Source: Paragorgia papillata
Taxonomy: Eukaryota; Cnidaria; Anthozoa; Scleralcyonacea; Coralliidae
Assembly (NCBI GenBank): GCA_035771165.1
Contig: JAWNZC010000107.1
Coordinates: forward strand, 1 to 64,000
Length of the DNA stretch: 64,000 bases
Reading direction: 5' to 3'
Shown here: positions 46,350 through 55,967 of the stretch, one piece after another
How positions within the stretch are numbered: position 1 is the first letter of the stretch
How the letters are laid out: every line of letters starts with the position of its first letter
Program-made: the position numbers and the translations under genes
The notes under the pieces: model-generated
Told to the model about the DNA's origin: nothing
Seen by the model: the letters and a program-made list of their open reading frames with translations, nothing else
The model's database searches: none

Positions 46350-46551
46350 ATATAAGTCAATATTTGTAATTGTAATTCATAAATAAAGATTAAATGGATA
46401 TACAGAGTTGTACTAAATTGAGATGTAATTAAGAACATTTTTTTTAATTATTTTGTTTTGAACCGTTTTTTACATCTAGCTTTCACCATTGATTTTAAGA
46501 GTTGTTCACTTTTCAGCTGCTTATGTATACAGTTGAAACTATATAAAAGTG

Positions 46552-47022
46552 TTAAAAAATTTTGCGATTTCTTTTTGTTCTTCTGATTTCCAGATCGTTT
46601 TGGAGTGTGTAATGCAAGGTTGTATCATGGTCTACATAGTTAGCAATATACTTGACAGCTTCCCATGTTTTTATTCGTTGTGGTTCGAATGTGAAATGTT
46701 CATCGTCTTCTCGGTATTTCGAAGAATGCTCGTAAGTGGTGAATAGATTGTATATTCCAGTTGAAATAGAATACGTTAGGATGTAGTACTCGGGTATGTA
46801 ATCGTTGATATCACCAGCTATGTAACACGAGTCGAGTTGGTAATGGTATCGAATGAGCGGGAAGGCGATGATTTGTTTTGTTTTAGGAATATCGAACCAG
46901 CTGTACAAATGTTTACGATATGTATCCGACCATTTATAGAGAGAACCAATAGGCAGTATACTTATTTCAAACAAACAGTGTTCGCATTCCACATAACCAA
47001 ATTCATCAATAAAATCAACCAT
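46552..47022 (-). CDS. Unknown 156-aa protein in the decayed virus-like block
   Basis: Not recognised. An intact frame with aromatic-rich, likely beta-structured sequence (EYYILTYSISTGIYNLFTTY) and a C2-type pair (CEHC) near the N-terminus; a basic C-terminus (RRTKRNRK). A minus-strand TATA-like GTATATATATAAGC lies at about 47045-47060, some 30-40 bp before the start, with leader GAATAAAACAACTAAACA. Its intactness amid decayed neighbours is notable. Confidence 0.55.
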   Translation of the reverse strand: MVDFIDEFGYVECEHCLFEISILPIGSLYKWSDTYRKHLYSWFDIPKTKQIIAFPLIRYHYQLDSCYIAGDINDYIPEYYILTYSISTGIYNLFTTYEHSSKYREDDEHFTFEPQRIKTWEAVKYIANYVDHDTTLHYTLQNDLEIRRTKRNRKIF

Positions 47023-47449
47023 TGTTTAGTTGTTTTATTCACGTTACATGCTTATATATATACATATTCAACACCTTGTTGACCCTTTGACCTTAGTTGT
47101 CAACACTTTTATTTGTTCTTTAATTGTTGAGTTGATGTAAGTTATATTTATTTTGGATAATTGCACAGCGGGATTTTTTGCACAGTTGTATGTAATATAT
47201 TTATTATTATTATTTTTTGCACAACGAATAATTGGATTTGCGAGTGCGTGGGCGGGTTGAACGTATTATTCTAGTTTCGAATATAAATTAATCTTGATAC
47301 CCCCAAAAAGAATACTGAGAATGATTTATTTATATCAAACTCAGGATGTTTTGGTTTTGGATTTTTTTTTTGATATCCAAATTTACCGATATGTAATATG
47401 CAAACGATATGAGACAATGCAAAAATATTTTATTGAAGAGAGAAAAAAA
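47023..47449. other. AT-rich spacer
   Basis: Holds the promoter region of the 156-aa gene and T-rich sequence. A plus-strand frame at 47294-47533 is not convincing. Confidence 0.4.
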
Positions 47450-47878
47450 TTATTTTACATAGTAGATATTTTTACGTTGTTTTTTTTTAGGTTGGATTTT
47501 TTTTATGTCTTTTATAAGTCTTCGTTCAATTAATTCTAAATCATTCACTATTTCTTTAAAGCGTTCTAATTTAGTAACGTACGTTTCTTTTAAAAGTAAT
47601 ATTCGCCGCAGTTCTCTATATTTTACGTGTGAGTATACATGAATGTTCTCATTTGATTGCGTGAGTATATCTGTCTGTGCTTCGATACGTTCTTCACCGG
47701 TTATTGATCTTTTTATAAATACTAATTGACGTTTATATCTAACCGATCTCTTTACCCGTTTACGCAATACAACTGTTTCGTTTTCATCGGTTGTTTCACA
47801 ACATATATTATCGTCTTTTACTTGGATAATTTATTTTGCTTCATCCTCTTCTTGTTCCTCTTCGTCTTCTTCATTCAT
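47450..47878 (-). pseudogene. Acidic-basic protein, in-frame stop
   Basis: From an ATG at about 47878 the minus strand codes an acidic stretch (NEEDEEEQEEDEAK), a TAA at about 47833, then continues in the same frame through a basic region (RKRVKRSVRYKRQLVFIKRS) and a helical C-terminus ending in PKKKQRKNIYYVK. The open part after the stop is 105 aa (47450-47767). Family unknown. Confidence 0.4.
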
Positions 47879-47879
47879 A

Positions 47880-48590
47880 TCGTTGTCTAATTCTTCAGCA
47901 TTGTACAGGGCATGCAATAATTCAATGTTTTTACCTTTTGGTTGCAGCAGTGGTGGAGAAATTGGTGTGAATTGCTGGTAAGAATTGAGGAGGGATTTTT
48001 TTTTTGAATGGTAAACGGTGTTGTTGTTGTTCTCTCATCACATGCTTCGGTGTCTTTGTCATTCATACCGTTTTCCGATTCTTCATTGTGCATGGCTTGC
48101 TATAATTGAATGTCTTTACCTTTTGGTTGGGGTTGTGCAGGGGAAATTGGCGTGAATTGCTGGTAAGAATTGAGGAGGGATTCTTTTTTTGGAATGGTAA
48201 ACGGTAGTACTGTTGTTCTCTTTTCGCCTGTTTCGAGCGCTGACGAAAGATCGAACAAAATTTCGTTTGGTTGTGGTGAGGGTTGTTCTTTAAAGTAGAA
48301 ATTTGGGCAAGGAGTGTTGAGTGGAGGATAGGCAGGATCGTCTTCTTCATGTTGCGGCTGTTGTTGTCTTGGATCGGTTGGTGGTGAAAAAGAAGGATAA
48401 CGTTTGTTAGGTTGTTGAATCTTTTCTTGCGGTGGAGAAGAGGTGGAGAAGAGGTGGTCGGAATGTGTTGAATCAATTCTTGACACAATCTTGGATCGGT
48501 TGGTGGTGAAGAAGAAGAACGGTATTTTAGTTTTCTCTGTAGAGTTTCATACATTGCGATTATTTTTTCATCTGTGGAAAGGTTTTCCAT
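47880..48590 (-). pseudogene. Proline-rich low-complexity protein, frameshifted
   Basis: Starts MENLSTDEKIIAMYETLQRK at about 48590. A repeated SSPPTDPR segment and a switch of frame near 48440 lead to YPSFSPPTDPRQQQPQHEED and SLLNSYQQFTPISPAQPQPK, ending near 48100. The region 47880-48060 is a second, degenerate copy of the C-terminal part (SILTSNSHQF). Disordered, P/Q/S-rich; function unknown. Confidence 0.45.
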
Positions 48591-48668
48591 GTTAAAACTT
48601 TGAGTACAATTTTTCATGTTTAACACCAAGTAGAGATGAGAACGATACAAAATTTTTATTATTAGCAA

Positions 48669-49059
48669 GGTTTTTATAATATTTTTACAACCAATGAAAT
48701 GGTTGTACGTAATTATACACTAACCAATGATAAGTTTCACCTTGACATATATTCGAGTGCTGGGTTACGATTAGATTAGATTATAAAATAACATGTGAAT
48801 GTACACGTGATGGTTTGAGAAGAGTGAAAGAAATAAATTGAAATTTATTATTATCATGTTGACAAATCTATTTTTATTTGATCACGAACTCTCATGGTCA
48901 AAGAGTTTACAGAATTTGAAAGATTTGAGGATAATTTTATTATCTTTTTTAATATGGATACGATTATTTTTAGATCGTTTCAAACGAATGTCTACGCAAA
49001 AAATTATAATCAATTGTCTAGCGAAGAACATAAAAATTTTAAATCTACATCAGTTTGAA
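48669..49059. other. AT-rich region, no clear gene
   Basis: A plus-strand frame at 48838-49089 codes hydrophobic sequence but may only be the lead-in to the pseudogene that follows. Confidence 0.35.
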
Positions 49060-49494
49060 GCTAGTCACACATGTGTTAGATATAGATAGAATCTTTTCAA
49101 ATCGGAAAGAATTGTTATTATCGTGAAGTGTCAATTTACGATTTACACACATTGAGGGTATACAATTTTCAAATATATAATGAAGATTTGAAACCTTATT
49201 TTAATTTGCGTGAATACGAGCGAAAGTGTGTTGATTATCAAGTTCACAATATTCACGGATTAAAATTATATACTAAAAAAACCCAAACTATTACACACAA
49301 GGAGAGGTGATGGAATTTTTTAAAGATTTTAACAGAAAAAGGTAATTGCGTGATAGGATTTAAAGATGGTAACTACGAACGAAATTTGTACACGAAACTG
49401 AATGTGCTGTGTGTTAATTTGGAAATTTTCGGCGCATCCAAGTATGAAACACTATGCCAAGAGTATAAATTGGGTGAGAAATGTTGCTCTCATC
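49060..49494 (+). pseudogene. Decayed homologue of the palindrome 181-aa protein
   Basis: VLDIDRIFSNRK at about 49079 corresponds to IIDMDGFNIERK of the palindrome protein. CYYREVSIYDLHT follows after a one-base frame change, and FKDGNYERNLYTKL with VNLEIFGASK (about 49358-49440) corresponds to YKGGHYERDLLSRL with VNLESFGCPK. At least two frame changes are present. The sequence stops at 49494, where the PolB gene of the next element begins on the other strand, so the C-terminal His/Cys cluster is lost. Confidence 0.7.
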
Positions 49495-51591
49495 TCATAA
49501 CATTGTAATGTCAATATCCAATGAACTTGGCATAAATTTTAGGGAATCTAGAAACCTTAGCTCGCATTTGAATTCCCAGGTTTTCCCGGTGTTGTCGTTT
49601 GTTTTTGTTTCCATAACGACTTCCTTAGAGAAACTTATATATTTCTCATCTGTTTTTGGGATACAGTTAATTTTCCCCTCAGAAAGTCCAAGACTTTTTA
49701 TGAACAAATGGGAGTCATATCCCTCCAAATTGTGGAATAATACTGGGATAAATGTTGGCTTTTTCATCCTAAGATTACACTTATTATGGGCGGCACCACG
49801 ATATTTCCCGGTAAGATGACAATGATCTCTAACGCGGTCAATGCCTAACCTTTTTTTGCATGCATAACAGGTTTCTGCGTTTTTGAAAGCTTTTTCTTCG
49901 ACTTTGCTCATTGTAATGGGTTTGTCAACTTTTGTTATGTTATAAATTTCTCGCATTTCCTTTTCTATGTTTTCTACAAATATTTTTCCAATATCTTCTC
50001 CTTCCTTTTCCATTGTATACAAAACAGTTTTGGTCTTGTATATATTTTCCTCAATGCATTTCACCACGTAGAAGAAACCATCTGGCAAATGTTTTTGGTA
50101 TGCCGTTGTATGGCTTTTGTCGTTGTTTTTTTGCACGGTGTCAATGGGAAGAAGGAAGGATTCAAAGTCGGCATATATTACAAATGGTATATTAGTTGTT
50201 TTGTGGTATTGTTGAAATTGGATTGTACTTCCTTCCTTTGGATATTCATGCCTTTGATGTTCGTGTGTATCACAAATTTCTTTGTGGTTTTCTAGTAGTT
50301 TTTGACTACCAAAGTTGTTAAGACAACGAATACAAATGAATTTTTGTTCCTTTTTCTTACTAAGTTGGGAACTAAGAAGTCTGCTTAAACTTTTGATGAC
50401 GCTGTAGTGGTTGTCGTAGAAAAACAGGTTTATACTGTTTTTGTTTTCATCCCGACTAATTTTTAGTGGATATATTTTTTTAGTTTCATCATCATAACTA
50501 AGGACGTTTACACTAAGTTTGTTTGCTTTTTCAAACTTGTGTATGTTTTTGATTTCTGTTGGAAACACCGTTTCATTCCAGTTAAGTTTTTCGGATTGCT
50601 GTTTTAGCAGCTTTGTTACTCTTTCATCATTTTTTTCAACGGGATTTAAGGCTCTCGTAACAGCCCACTTAAAACACATATCATCATCGTTTTTCATGTT
50701 AGTAACAGCTTTTTTGATTTTAATGGATGGTGGTAAGGGTTTGTGGCTTTTTCCTTTTAATGGTTTGTACTTTGTAATAAATATATCAAGTTTGTCCACA
50801 TAGAGCAACCTCCAACCACTCCCCTCTTTTTGAAACTTAGCAAGGTTTTCAAGCATTCTTTCGCACATTTGGCTGTAGCTGGTTGAGGCATCCTCTTCTG
50901 AAATTATGGCATGTGTTTTACTTCTGAAATGGTGAGTATTTACTACGTCAACAGTTTTGGAATTTACTAGCGTGCATATAAGAACGCAGTTTACCTTTTT
51001 TCCGACACTGTTTACATTGTTAATTAAGTTTTCAACTGCAAGTCTGGAGTTATTTAGAAAAACTGCCGGGTCTTTGAAATCATAGCCGTTAATAACCCAC
51101 ATTTCCGTGTTTCTTTTGTATGCACTTGTAACTAACAACGGCGTGGTAAGTTTAATTTTTCTTGCTTCTGTGTTAAAGATTTTTGAAAGCTTTTTTCCCA
51201 ACCTTGTCCTTAAAATTCCCAGTTTTTTAGAACCTTTCCATTTTAGTTTTTCATTGAGATTAAACAGACGCTTGCTTTCCTTTTTAATTTTCTTTTCCAA
51301 TTTTTTTGTTTTTTCACGCAGTTCCTTTTTTACCTTTTTTTCCAATTTTTTCTTTTCTTTTGCAAGAGCATTGTTTAACTTTTTCTGTAACTTTTGTTTT
51401 AATTTTTTTTCACGACGATTGGCTTGTTCTTTGAGTTTTTCTTCATGACGCTTTGTTCGTTCTTTAATTTTTTCTTCACGGTGCTTGGCTTGTTCTTGAA
51501 GTTTTTCTCCACGACGTTTTGTACGTTCTTCACGACGTTTGGATTGTTCTTGAAGTTTTTGAACATATTTTTCAATATTATTATTCCACAT
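49495..51591 (-). pseudogene. polB: Protein-primed DNA polymerase B, N-terminal and exonuclease part only
   Basis: The start is best placed at 51591 (MWNNNIEKYVQK), because AATAAAAGAGACGAA precedes it as at neighbouring genes; the open frame extends to 51639. Residues about 5-125 form a long K/E/R coiled coil. A C2H2-like ICIRCLNNFGSQ...H follows near residue 430. The ExoI motif VIYADFESF is near 475. A Cys/His module (CYACKKRL, DHCHLTGKYRGAAHNKCN), typical of Polinton polymerases, and ExoII FHNLEGYDSHLF are also present. The frame ends in DSLKFMPSSLD at 49495. ExoIII and polymerase motifs A, B and C are missing, so it cannot synthesise DNA. The break meets the pseudogene at 49060-49494. Confidence 0.9.
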
Positions 51592-51638
51592 TTCGTCTCT
51601 TTTATTATAGTAGTGAAAAAAAAAAAAAAATCGATTCA

Positions 51639-51667
51639 ATTTCTTATAAGGTAAAATCTTATAAGAA
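51639..51667. terminator. Hairpin, inner copy of the duplication
   Basis: TTTCTTATAAG, loop GTAAAAT, CTTATAAGAAA: an 11-bp perfect stem. Its twin at 52067-52095 follows the stop of the 111-aa gene; this copy came with the 428-bp duplication. Confidence 0.6.
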
Positions 51668-51712
51668 ATCGTACAAAGTTATACTTGTTTACGTTTAACC
51701 GTATATAACTCT

Positions 51713-52140
51713 CCTTCCATCAATCCAATTTTTTTGTTTTTTCACGCAGTTCCTTTTTTACCTTTTTTTCCAATTTTTTCTTTTCTTTTGCAAGAGCATT
51801 GTTTAACTTTTTCTGTAACTTTTGTTTTAATTTTTTTTCACGACGATTGGCTTGTTCTTTGAGTTTTTCTTCATGACGCTTTGTTCGTTCTTTAATTTTT
51901 TCTTCACGGTGCTTGGCTTGTTCTTGAAGTTTTTCTCCACGACGTTTTGTACGTTCTTCACGACGTTTGGATTGTTCTTGAAGTTTTTGAACATATTTTT
52001 CAATATTATTATTCCACATTTCGTCTCTTTTATTATAGTAGTGAAAAAAAAAAAAAAATCGATTCAATTTCTTATAAGGTAAAATCTTATAAGAAATCGT
52101 ACAAAGTTATACTTGTTTACGTTTAACCGTATATAACTCT
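51713..52140 (-). repeat. 428-bp tandem duplication of the PolB 5' end
   Basis: 51720-52140 repeats 51292-51712 with an offset of 428 and essentially no differences, including the hairpin and the promoter-start region. The outer copy yields a 115-codon frame (51720-52067) coding only the coiled-coil N-terminus. Because the outer copy sits between the 111-aa gene and full-length PolB, a transcript from the outer promoter would make a short coiled-coil protein. Confidence 0.9.
52067..52095. terminator. Hairpin after the 111-aa gene
   Basis: 11-bp perfect stem TTTCTTATAAG/CTTATAAGAAA with a seven-base loop, 12 nt past the minus-strand stop at 52107. Confidence 0.65.
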
Positions 52141-52442
52141 CCTTCCATCAATATGATTGATTCTCTTTTTATGTAAAAAGGAATACAACTTGGATTAACA
52201 CCAAGATGTTTTGCAGCTTTGTAAATGCTTGGAAATTCTATTTTTTCGTCTGAGTCTTTGTTTTCAAAAATAATACAAACCGGTTTGGTAATTTTGTTTT
52301 TGTTATGTGTATCAAAAGATTGGTTTCTTACTAGCGGTATATTAAGTAGTTCACATAACGTTTTTGTGTTCATATTGGATGTGTTTTTAATTCCTTGTTC
52401 TTTTCCCATTCGACGTAATTGTCTAAGTGTAAATGTTGTCAT
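52107..52442 (-). CDS. Small DNA-binding protein, NUMOD1-like C-terminus
   Basis: 111 aa. The N-terminal half (TLRQLRRMGKEQGIKNTSNM, TLCELLNIP) resembles a SAP-like helix-extended-loop-helix. The C-terminal half (FPSIYKAAKHLGVNPSCIPF) resembles the NUMOD1 helix-turn-helix found with homing endonucleases. It probably binds DNA; no nuclease motif is present. Promoter-like TATATAATAAAAGCAATACA precedes the start. Confidence 0.6.
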   Translation of the reverse strand: MTTFTLRQLRRMGKEQGIKNTSNMNTKTLCELLNIPLVRNQSFDTHNKNKITKPVCIIFENKDSDEKIEFPSIYKAAKHLGVNPSCIPFYIKRESIILMEGELYTVKRKQV

Positions 52443-52475
52443 TGTATTGCTTTTATTATATATCTCTTTTTTTAT

Positions 52476-52616
52476 TTATATATTAAAGAGAAAGTCATCA
52501 AAGTCATCAAAGTCATCAAAGTCGTTATAATCGTTATCCAAAAAACTTGTTTCTTCTTCCAACATTCTTTCCATGACATTATTATCACCAAAAGTATCTA
52601 GTTCAAAACCTTCCAT
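52476..52616 (-). CDS. 46-aa acidic DDF-repeat protein
   Basis: A short frame starting MEGFELDTFGDNNV and ending with three DDF repeats (NDFDDFDDFDDFLFNI). It has the element's promoter pattern (AAATAAAATG), sits in line between integrase and the 111-aa gene on the same strand, and is followed directly by the next gene's promoter box. No family recognised; highly acidic with aromatic spacing, possibly an interaction peptide. Confidence 0.5.
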   Translation of the reverse strand: MEGFELDTFGDNNVMERMLEEETSFLDNDYNDFDDFDDFDDFLFNI

Positions 52617-52623
52617 TTTATTT

Positions 52624-52665
52624 GCGCGAAATTTTGTTTCGCGCGGGTGTAAAATCTTATTTTAC
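52624..52665. terminator. Twin hairpins after integrase
   Basis: GTAAAAT/ATTTTAC (52649-52655 with 52659-52665) touches the integrase stop, and GCGCGAAA/TTTCGCGC (52624-52631 with 52637-52644) follows. The GC-rich stem stands out in AT-rich DNA. Confidence 0.7.
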
Positions 52666-53628
52666 TCATTGTATAACTTTAACTAACTCTTCATTGTAAA
52701 ACTTTCCAATAACATTTTCCCCATCTTCATCCTCAATGTTGTACATCACTGGATCACCACGAAACACAGCTGATACTTTAAAAACTTCGCTTGTAAAGTT
52801 AGGATCATGTCCCTTTGCAAAGTTCTTTTTGTATTTGTATATTCTTACATGATCACCAACCTTAAATCTTGGTTTTGGAAACTCTGTTGGTGGTAAACCA
52901 TATAAAATTTTAAATACCTCGTCCTGATTATCTGTATTAACATCAATAGGTTTTCTTTTGATGGTCGAGTGGAATGTGTTGTTATAACTTTTAGTAAATT
53001 TATCTAAAACATCTATCCAAGTTTTGGTTTGTTTGTATGTAAAATATTTCCACATTCTAGTTTTAAGAGTTCTGTTAAATCTTTCTACAATAGCTGCTTT
53101 TCGTTCTGAAAGTGTTGAAAAGTACTCTATGTCATGAGATTTTAAAAGGGATTTTACTCCAACATTATAAAATTCATTACCATTATCAAACTGAACAACC
53201 TCAGGATATTTTTGAAAGTGATGTTTAAATTCCTTAAGCATTTTGCCAACACCATCTACCATACTTTCAGTATTTTTTCTGTGCACAGGAACGGTAAAAG
53301 CAAACCTGCTTAAAATCTCAACACCTGTCAAAATCCAATTAAACTTTTTATTCACAGAACTAAACTTAGCCATATCCACTAAGTCCATTTGAAGCTGATC
53401 AGCCAGATTTTTAACAAAGGTTCTTTGCGTTTTACGTGGTTTTCTTAGCGGTTTATGGATTGTATACGTACTTTGTGATGATAACCACTCCTTAACTAAC
53501 TTTCGGCTTACGCGCTCCACTCCCAGTTCAACCGCCTTTTGATATAACTTTTCCGCACTTTGATATCCGGTTACAGGATTGTAATATATATTTCTTAACT
53601 CAAGGTCAAGTAATGTTAAAGCAGCCAT
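52666..53628 (-). CDS. int: Polinton integrase (retroviral-type DDE)
   Basis: 320 aa. Inserts element DNA into the host chromosome. An N-terminal helical region (SRKLVKEWLSSQSTYT) precedes the catalytic core with all three acidic residues in place: D in QMDLVDMAKF (about 79), D in VVQFDNGNEF (about 148) and E in AIVERFNRTLK (about 184). The SH3-like C-terminal domain reads RFKVGDHVRIYKYKKNFAKG. No frame break, so this gene could be functional. It diverges from the 569-aa gene with only 14 bp between start codons; TATAATAAAATGG covers its start. Twin hairpins follow the stop. Confidence 0.93.
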   Translation of the reverse strand: MAALTLLDLELRNIYYNPVTGYQSAEKLYQKAVELGVERVSRKLVKEWLSSQSTYTIHKPLRKPRKTQRTFVKNLADQLQMDLVDMAKFSSVNKKFNWILTGVEILSRFAFTVPVHRKNTESMVDGVGKMLKEFKHHFQKYPEVVQFDNGNEFYNVGVKSLLKSHDIEYFSTLSERKAAIVERFNRTLKTRMWKYFTYKQTKTWIDVLDKFTKSYNNTFHSTIKRKPIDVNTDNQDEVFKILYGLPPTEFPKPRFKVGDHVRIYKYKKNFAKGHDPNFTSEVFKVSAVFRGDPVMYNIEDEDGENVIGKFYNEELVKVIQ

Positions 53629-53642
53629 TTTATTATAAATAA

Positions 53643-55352
53643 ATGGTGTCTGAGGAAATACAAATTATGAAAAACTACTATGGAGAAAAAAATTATAAAA
53701 AAGTTCTTAAAGAAAGCTCTATAGAAAAGGAAAAACTTCGTAATAAGTTTTTAAAAAAATATCCAAATGCTGATGTGGACAGGTTTGAATTTGATGTTTC
53801 ATTTGACCAAGACGGAACGGTTGGTGATAAATCAATTTTTTTTCAGGATCCGGATGATGCAATTTCATCCTTTGACATTACATCAGATGCGTTTAAGGAT
53901 AACCCTAGTTGGACACAGTATTTGTTCATATCAAAAGATCAAAAAAAGAATGAAAAATATTACAAAAAAGTTACTAAAGATCTTTTTGTAGAAAAGGAAA
54001 AACTTCGTAATGAGTTTTTAAAAAAATATCCAAATGCTGATGTAAAAAGGTTTAAATTTATTGTTACGTTTAATCCAAACAAACCGTCCGGTGATAAATC
54101 CATATTTTTTCAGGACCCGAATGATTCGGTGTCATCCTTTGACATTACATCATCCACGTTTAAAAACAACCCTGATTGGACACAGTATTTATACTGGCCA
54201 AGAGGATGGAAAAATGATGGAAAGGTGGAAAAGCTTAAGACTTGTAAAAAGAATAAATTTAAACTAGATCACGATAACATTGTGATTTACGTTACAGAAA
54301 AGAAAAAGTTCATACTCCATCTTAAACCAATCAGTATAAGTAAGTCAAAACATCAACCGTTTGACTACATTGGCGTTCCGTTTTTTACCGCAATAGCTGC
54401 AACTTACGTTATTACATATTTGTGTGGTATCTCACAAGAACATTTTTCAAATAAAATAGTAAGAGCATCGTCTAATGTTATAACAAGTATTGTTCATTAC
54501 CACTTCGCCTTCCATTTTAGAAGATTTATGAAACAACCAGAAAAGCTTAAAAGGTACATAACAAAAGATGTAATGAAAACATTAGAAAAACATAACCCAA
54601 TTGTAGAACGTTGGACAGCTCGGGCTAGAGACTCCAGTGGAACGTACACAGCACAAAAACAGGAATTAGAAAGTCAGGGAAAAAGGGTGAGGAACTTTAA
54701 TTACATTTTACACGGAAATATGGGGGTAACAACAACATACGAAGAATATACCGGACGTGATCCATTTGAAGCAGATGATTACAAACTATTTATTCCAAAA
54801 ACCACTACGGGATTGACAAAGTTAGGACAAAGATTATTTCAACAATCGATAGAAAGCTATGTTTACTGTGTTTTAGGCGCGCAAGCAAGGACAAGATGGG
54901 CCATTGTAGAACAGGGGGCAAAAAGTACACAAACTCAAGAGGTGTTTGTAAAACTAATAAAAGACACAATTGTGCAGGATGACATTACTGTAAGCATTTC
55001 AAACATGCGAAAAGCTATTAATAGTACTAACGTTATTCTAAATTTCGCAATTTCACCGGGTTTAATTCTAATACCGTCGGATATGAGAATTCTTATTAAC
55101 CCAATTAGTGGATTTAACAATGTATTAACATTAGCAACAGGTAAGATGTCATTTGGTAACAATAAAAATATTAATAAGTCATTAGTTAAACCTGTTCCGC
55201 AAATAGAATATCCAGTAAAACCACAAAAATTTCCAGTTAATCCGCAGATTAACATGGAAGATTATAATCAACCAGAGTCAGAAGTGGTATTGCCATTAGT
55301 TTTTGGAGCTTCACTTGCTGGTGTTTTTCTCATCTTTAAAAAGTTTTTCTAA
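53643..55352 (+). CDS. 569-aa element protein with duplicated N-terminal module and two hydrophobic segments
   Basis: Not assigned to a family. Two tandem modules of about 85 residues (about 25-95 and 110-180) share EKLRN(K/E)FLKKYPNADV, GDKSIFFQDP and SSFDITS. A hydrophobic segment near 240-260 (GVPFFTAIAATYVITYLCGI) is followed by a charged middle region, and a C-terminal membrane segment (LPLVFGASLAGVFLIF) closes with KKFF. Position beside the structural genes on the plus strand suggests a virion or membrane component. The start follows TTATAAATAAATG. The 3' end overlaps the convergent zinc-ribbon gene by 42 bp. Confidence 0.75.
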   Translation: MVSEEIQIMKNYYGEKNYKKVLKESSIEKEKLRNKFLKKYPNADVDRFEFDVSFDQDGTVGDKSIFFQDPDDAISSFDITSDAFKDNPSWTQYLFISKDQKKNEKYYKKVTKDLFVEKEKLRNEFLKKYPNADVKRFKFIVTFNPNKPSGDKSIFFQDPNDSVSSFDITSSTFKNNPDWTQYLYWPRGWKNDGKVEKLKTCKKNKFKLDHDNIVIYVTEKKKFILHLKPISISKSKHQPFDYIGVPFFTAIAATYVITYLCGISQEHFSNKIVRASSNVITSIVHYHFAFHFRRFMKQPEKLKRYITKDVMKTLEKHNPIVERWTARARDSSGTYTAQKQELESQGKRVRNFNYILHGNMGVTTTYEEYTGRDPFEADDYKLFIPKTTTGLTKLGQRLFQQSIESYVYCVLGAQARTRWAIVEQGAKSTQTQEVFVKLIKDTIVQDDITVSISNMRKAINSTNVILNFAISPGLILIPSDMRILINPISGFNNVLTLATGKMSFGNNKNINKSLVKPVPQIEYPVKPQKFPVNPQINMEDYNQPESEVVLPLVFGASLAGVFLIFKKFF

Positions 55353-55748
55353 TAGCTTTTGTGATTTTCCACTTTTTGGAAGAGTGATTGTATTAGCAAG
55401 ATCTGTCAATTCACACTTATTAAGTATGAAATGAATAACAACCTTCATGTTTGGAAATGATCTGTTATTTTCTTCTAGCTGGTTAAATCTTTTCTCTATA
55501 TCAGTCATTGTTGCATCTCCATTTGGTAAAAATACATCTGGAAACATTTGACTCATCATTTTGTTATAAGACTTTACTCTTTTTGAAATCTTATTTTCAT
55601 ACATAGAGTGTTCTTTCATAAAATAATTATTTTTACAATGACTTTGTTTAAAAAGCTGATCAAAAACTTCCCCGCAGGTGAAACAGGTTAATGCACCATT
55701 AAATTCATCAATAATGTGGTCGCAATCATCATTATAATACATTGACAT
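55311..55748 (-). CDS. Zinc-ribbon protein, TFIIB-like N-terminus
   Basis: 145 aa. The first 30 residues (DDCDHIIDEFNGALTCFTCG-EVF) resemble the zinc ribbon of TFIIB-type and viral late transcription factors: a C-x-H half, a spacer, then CFTCG. The remainder is helical and ends with a basic C-terminus (LPKSGKSQKLLEKLFKDEKN). It could act in element transcription. The promoter AATATAATAAACA lies just before the start. It overlaps the 569-aa gene tail-to-tail. Confidence 0.55.
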   Translation of the reverse strand: MSMYYNDDCDHIIDEFNGALTCFTCGEVFDQLFKQSHCKNNYFMKEHSMYENKISKRVKSYNKMMSQMFPDVFLPNGDATMTDIEKRFNQLEENNRSFPNMKVVIHFILNKCELTDLANTITLPKSGKSQKLLEKLFKDEKNTSK

Positions 55749-55967
55749 TGTTTATTATATTGTTTTTTAACATTTGCTTACAAACAAGTTACAGCTAGCT
55801 AACAAACAAATTTAAGCTAGCTAACAAACAAATTTAAGCTAGCTTACAAGCAAATTACAGCTAGCTAACAAACAAATTACAACAAATTTAAGCTAGCTTT
55901 ACAAGCAAATTACAGCTAGCTAACAAACAAATTACAACAAATTACAACAAATTTAAGCTACTAATAA
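55749..55967. promoter_or_regulatory. Divergent intergenic region with GCTAGC repeats
   Basis: Between the zinc-ribbon gene (minus) and the 94-aa gene (plus). It consists of repeated CAAATTACA / CAAATTTAAGCTAGCT units with the palindrome AGCTAGCT at least six times. Likely a bidirectional control region or replication-related repeat; no gene. Confidence 0.55.
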
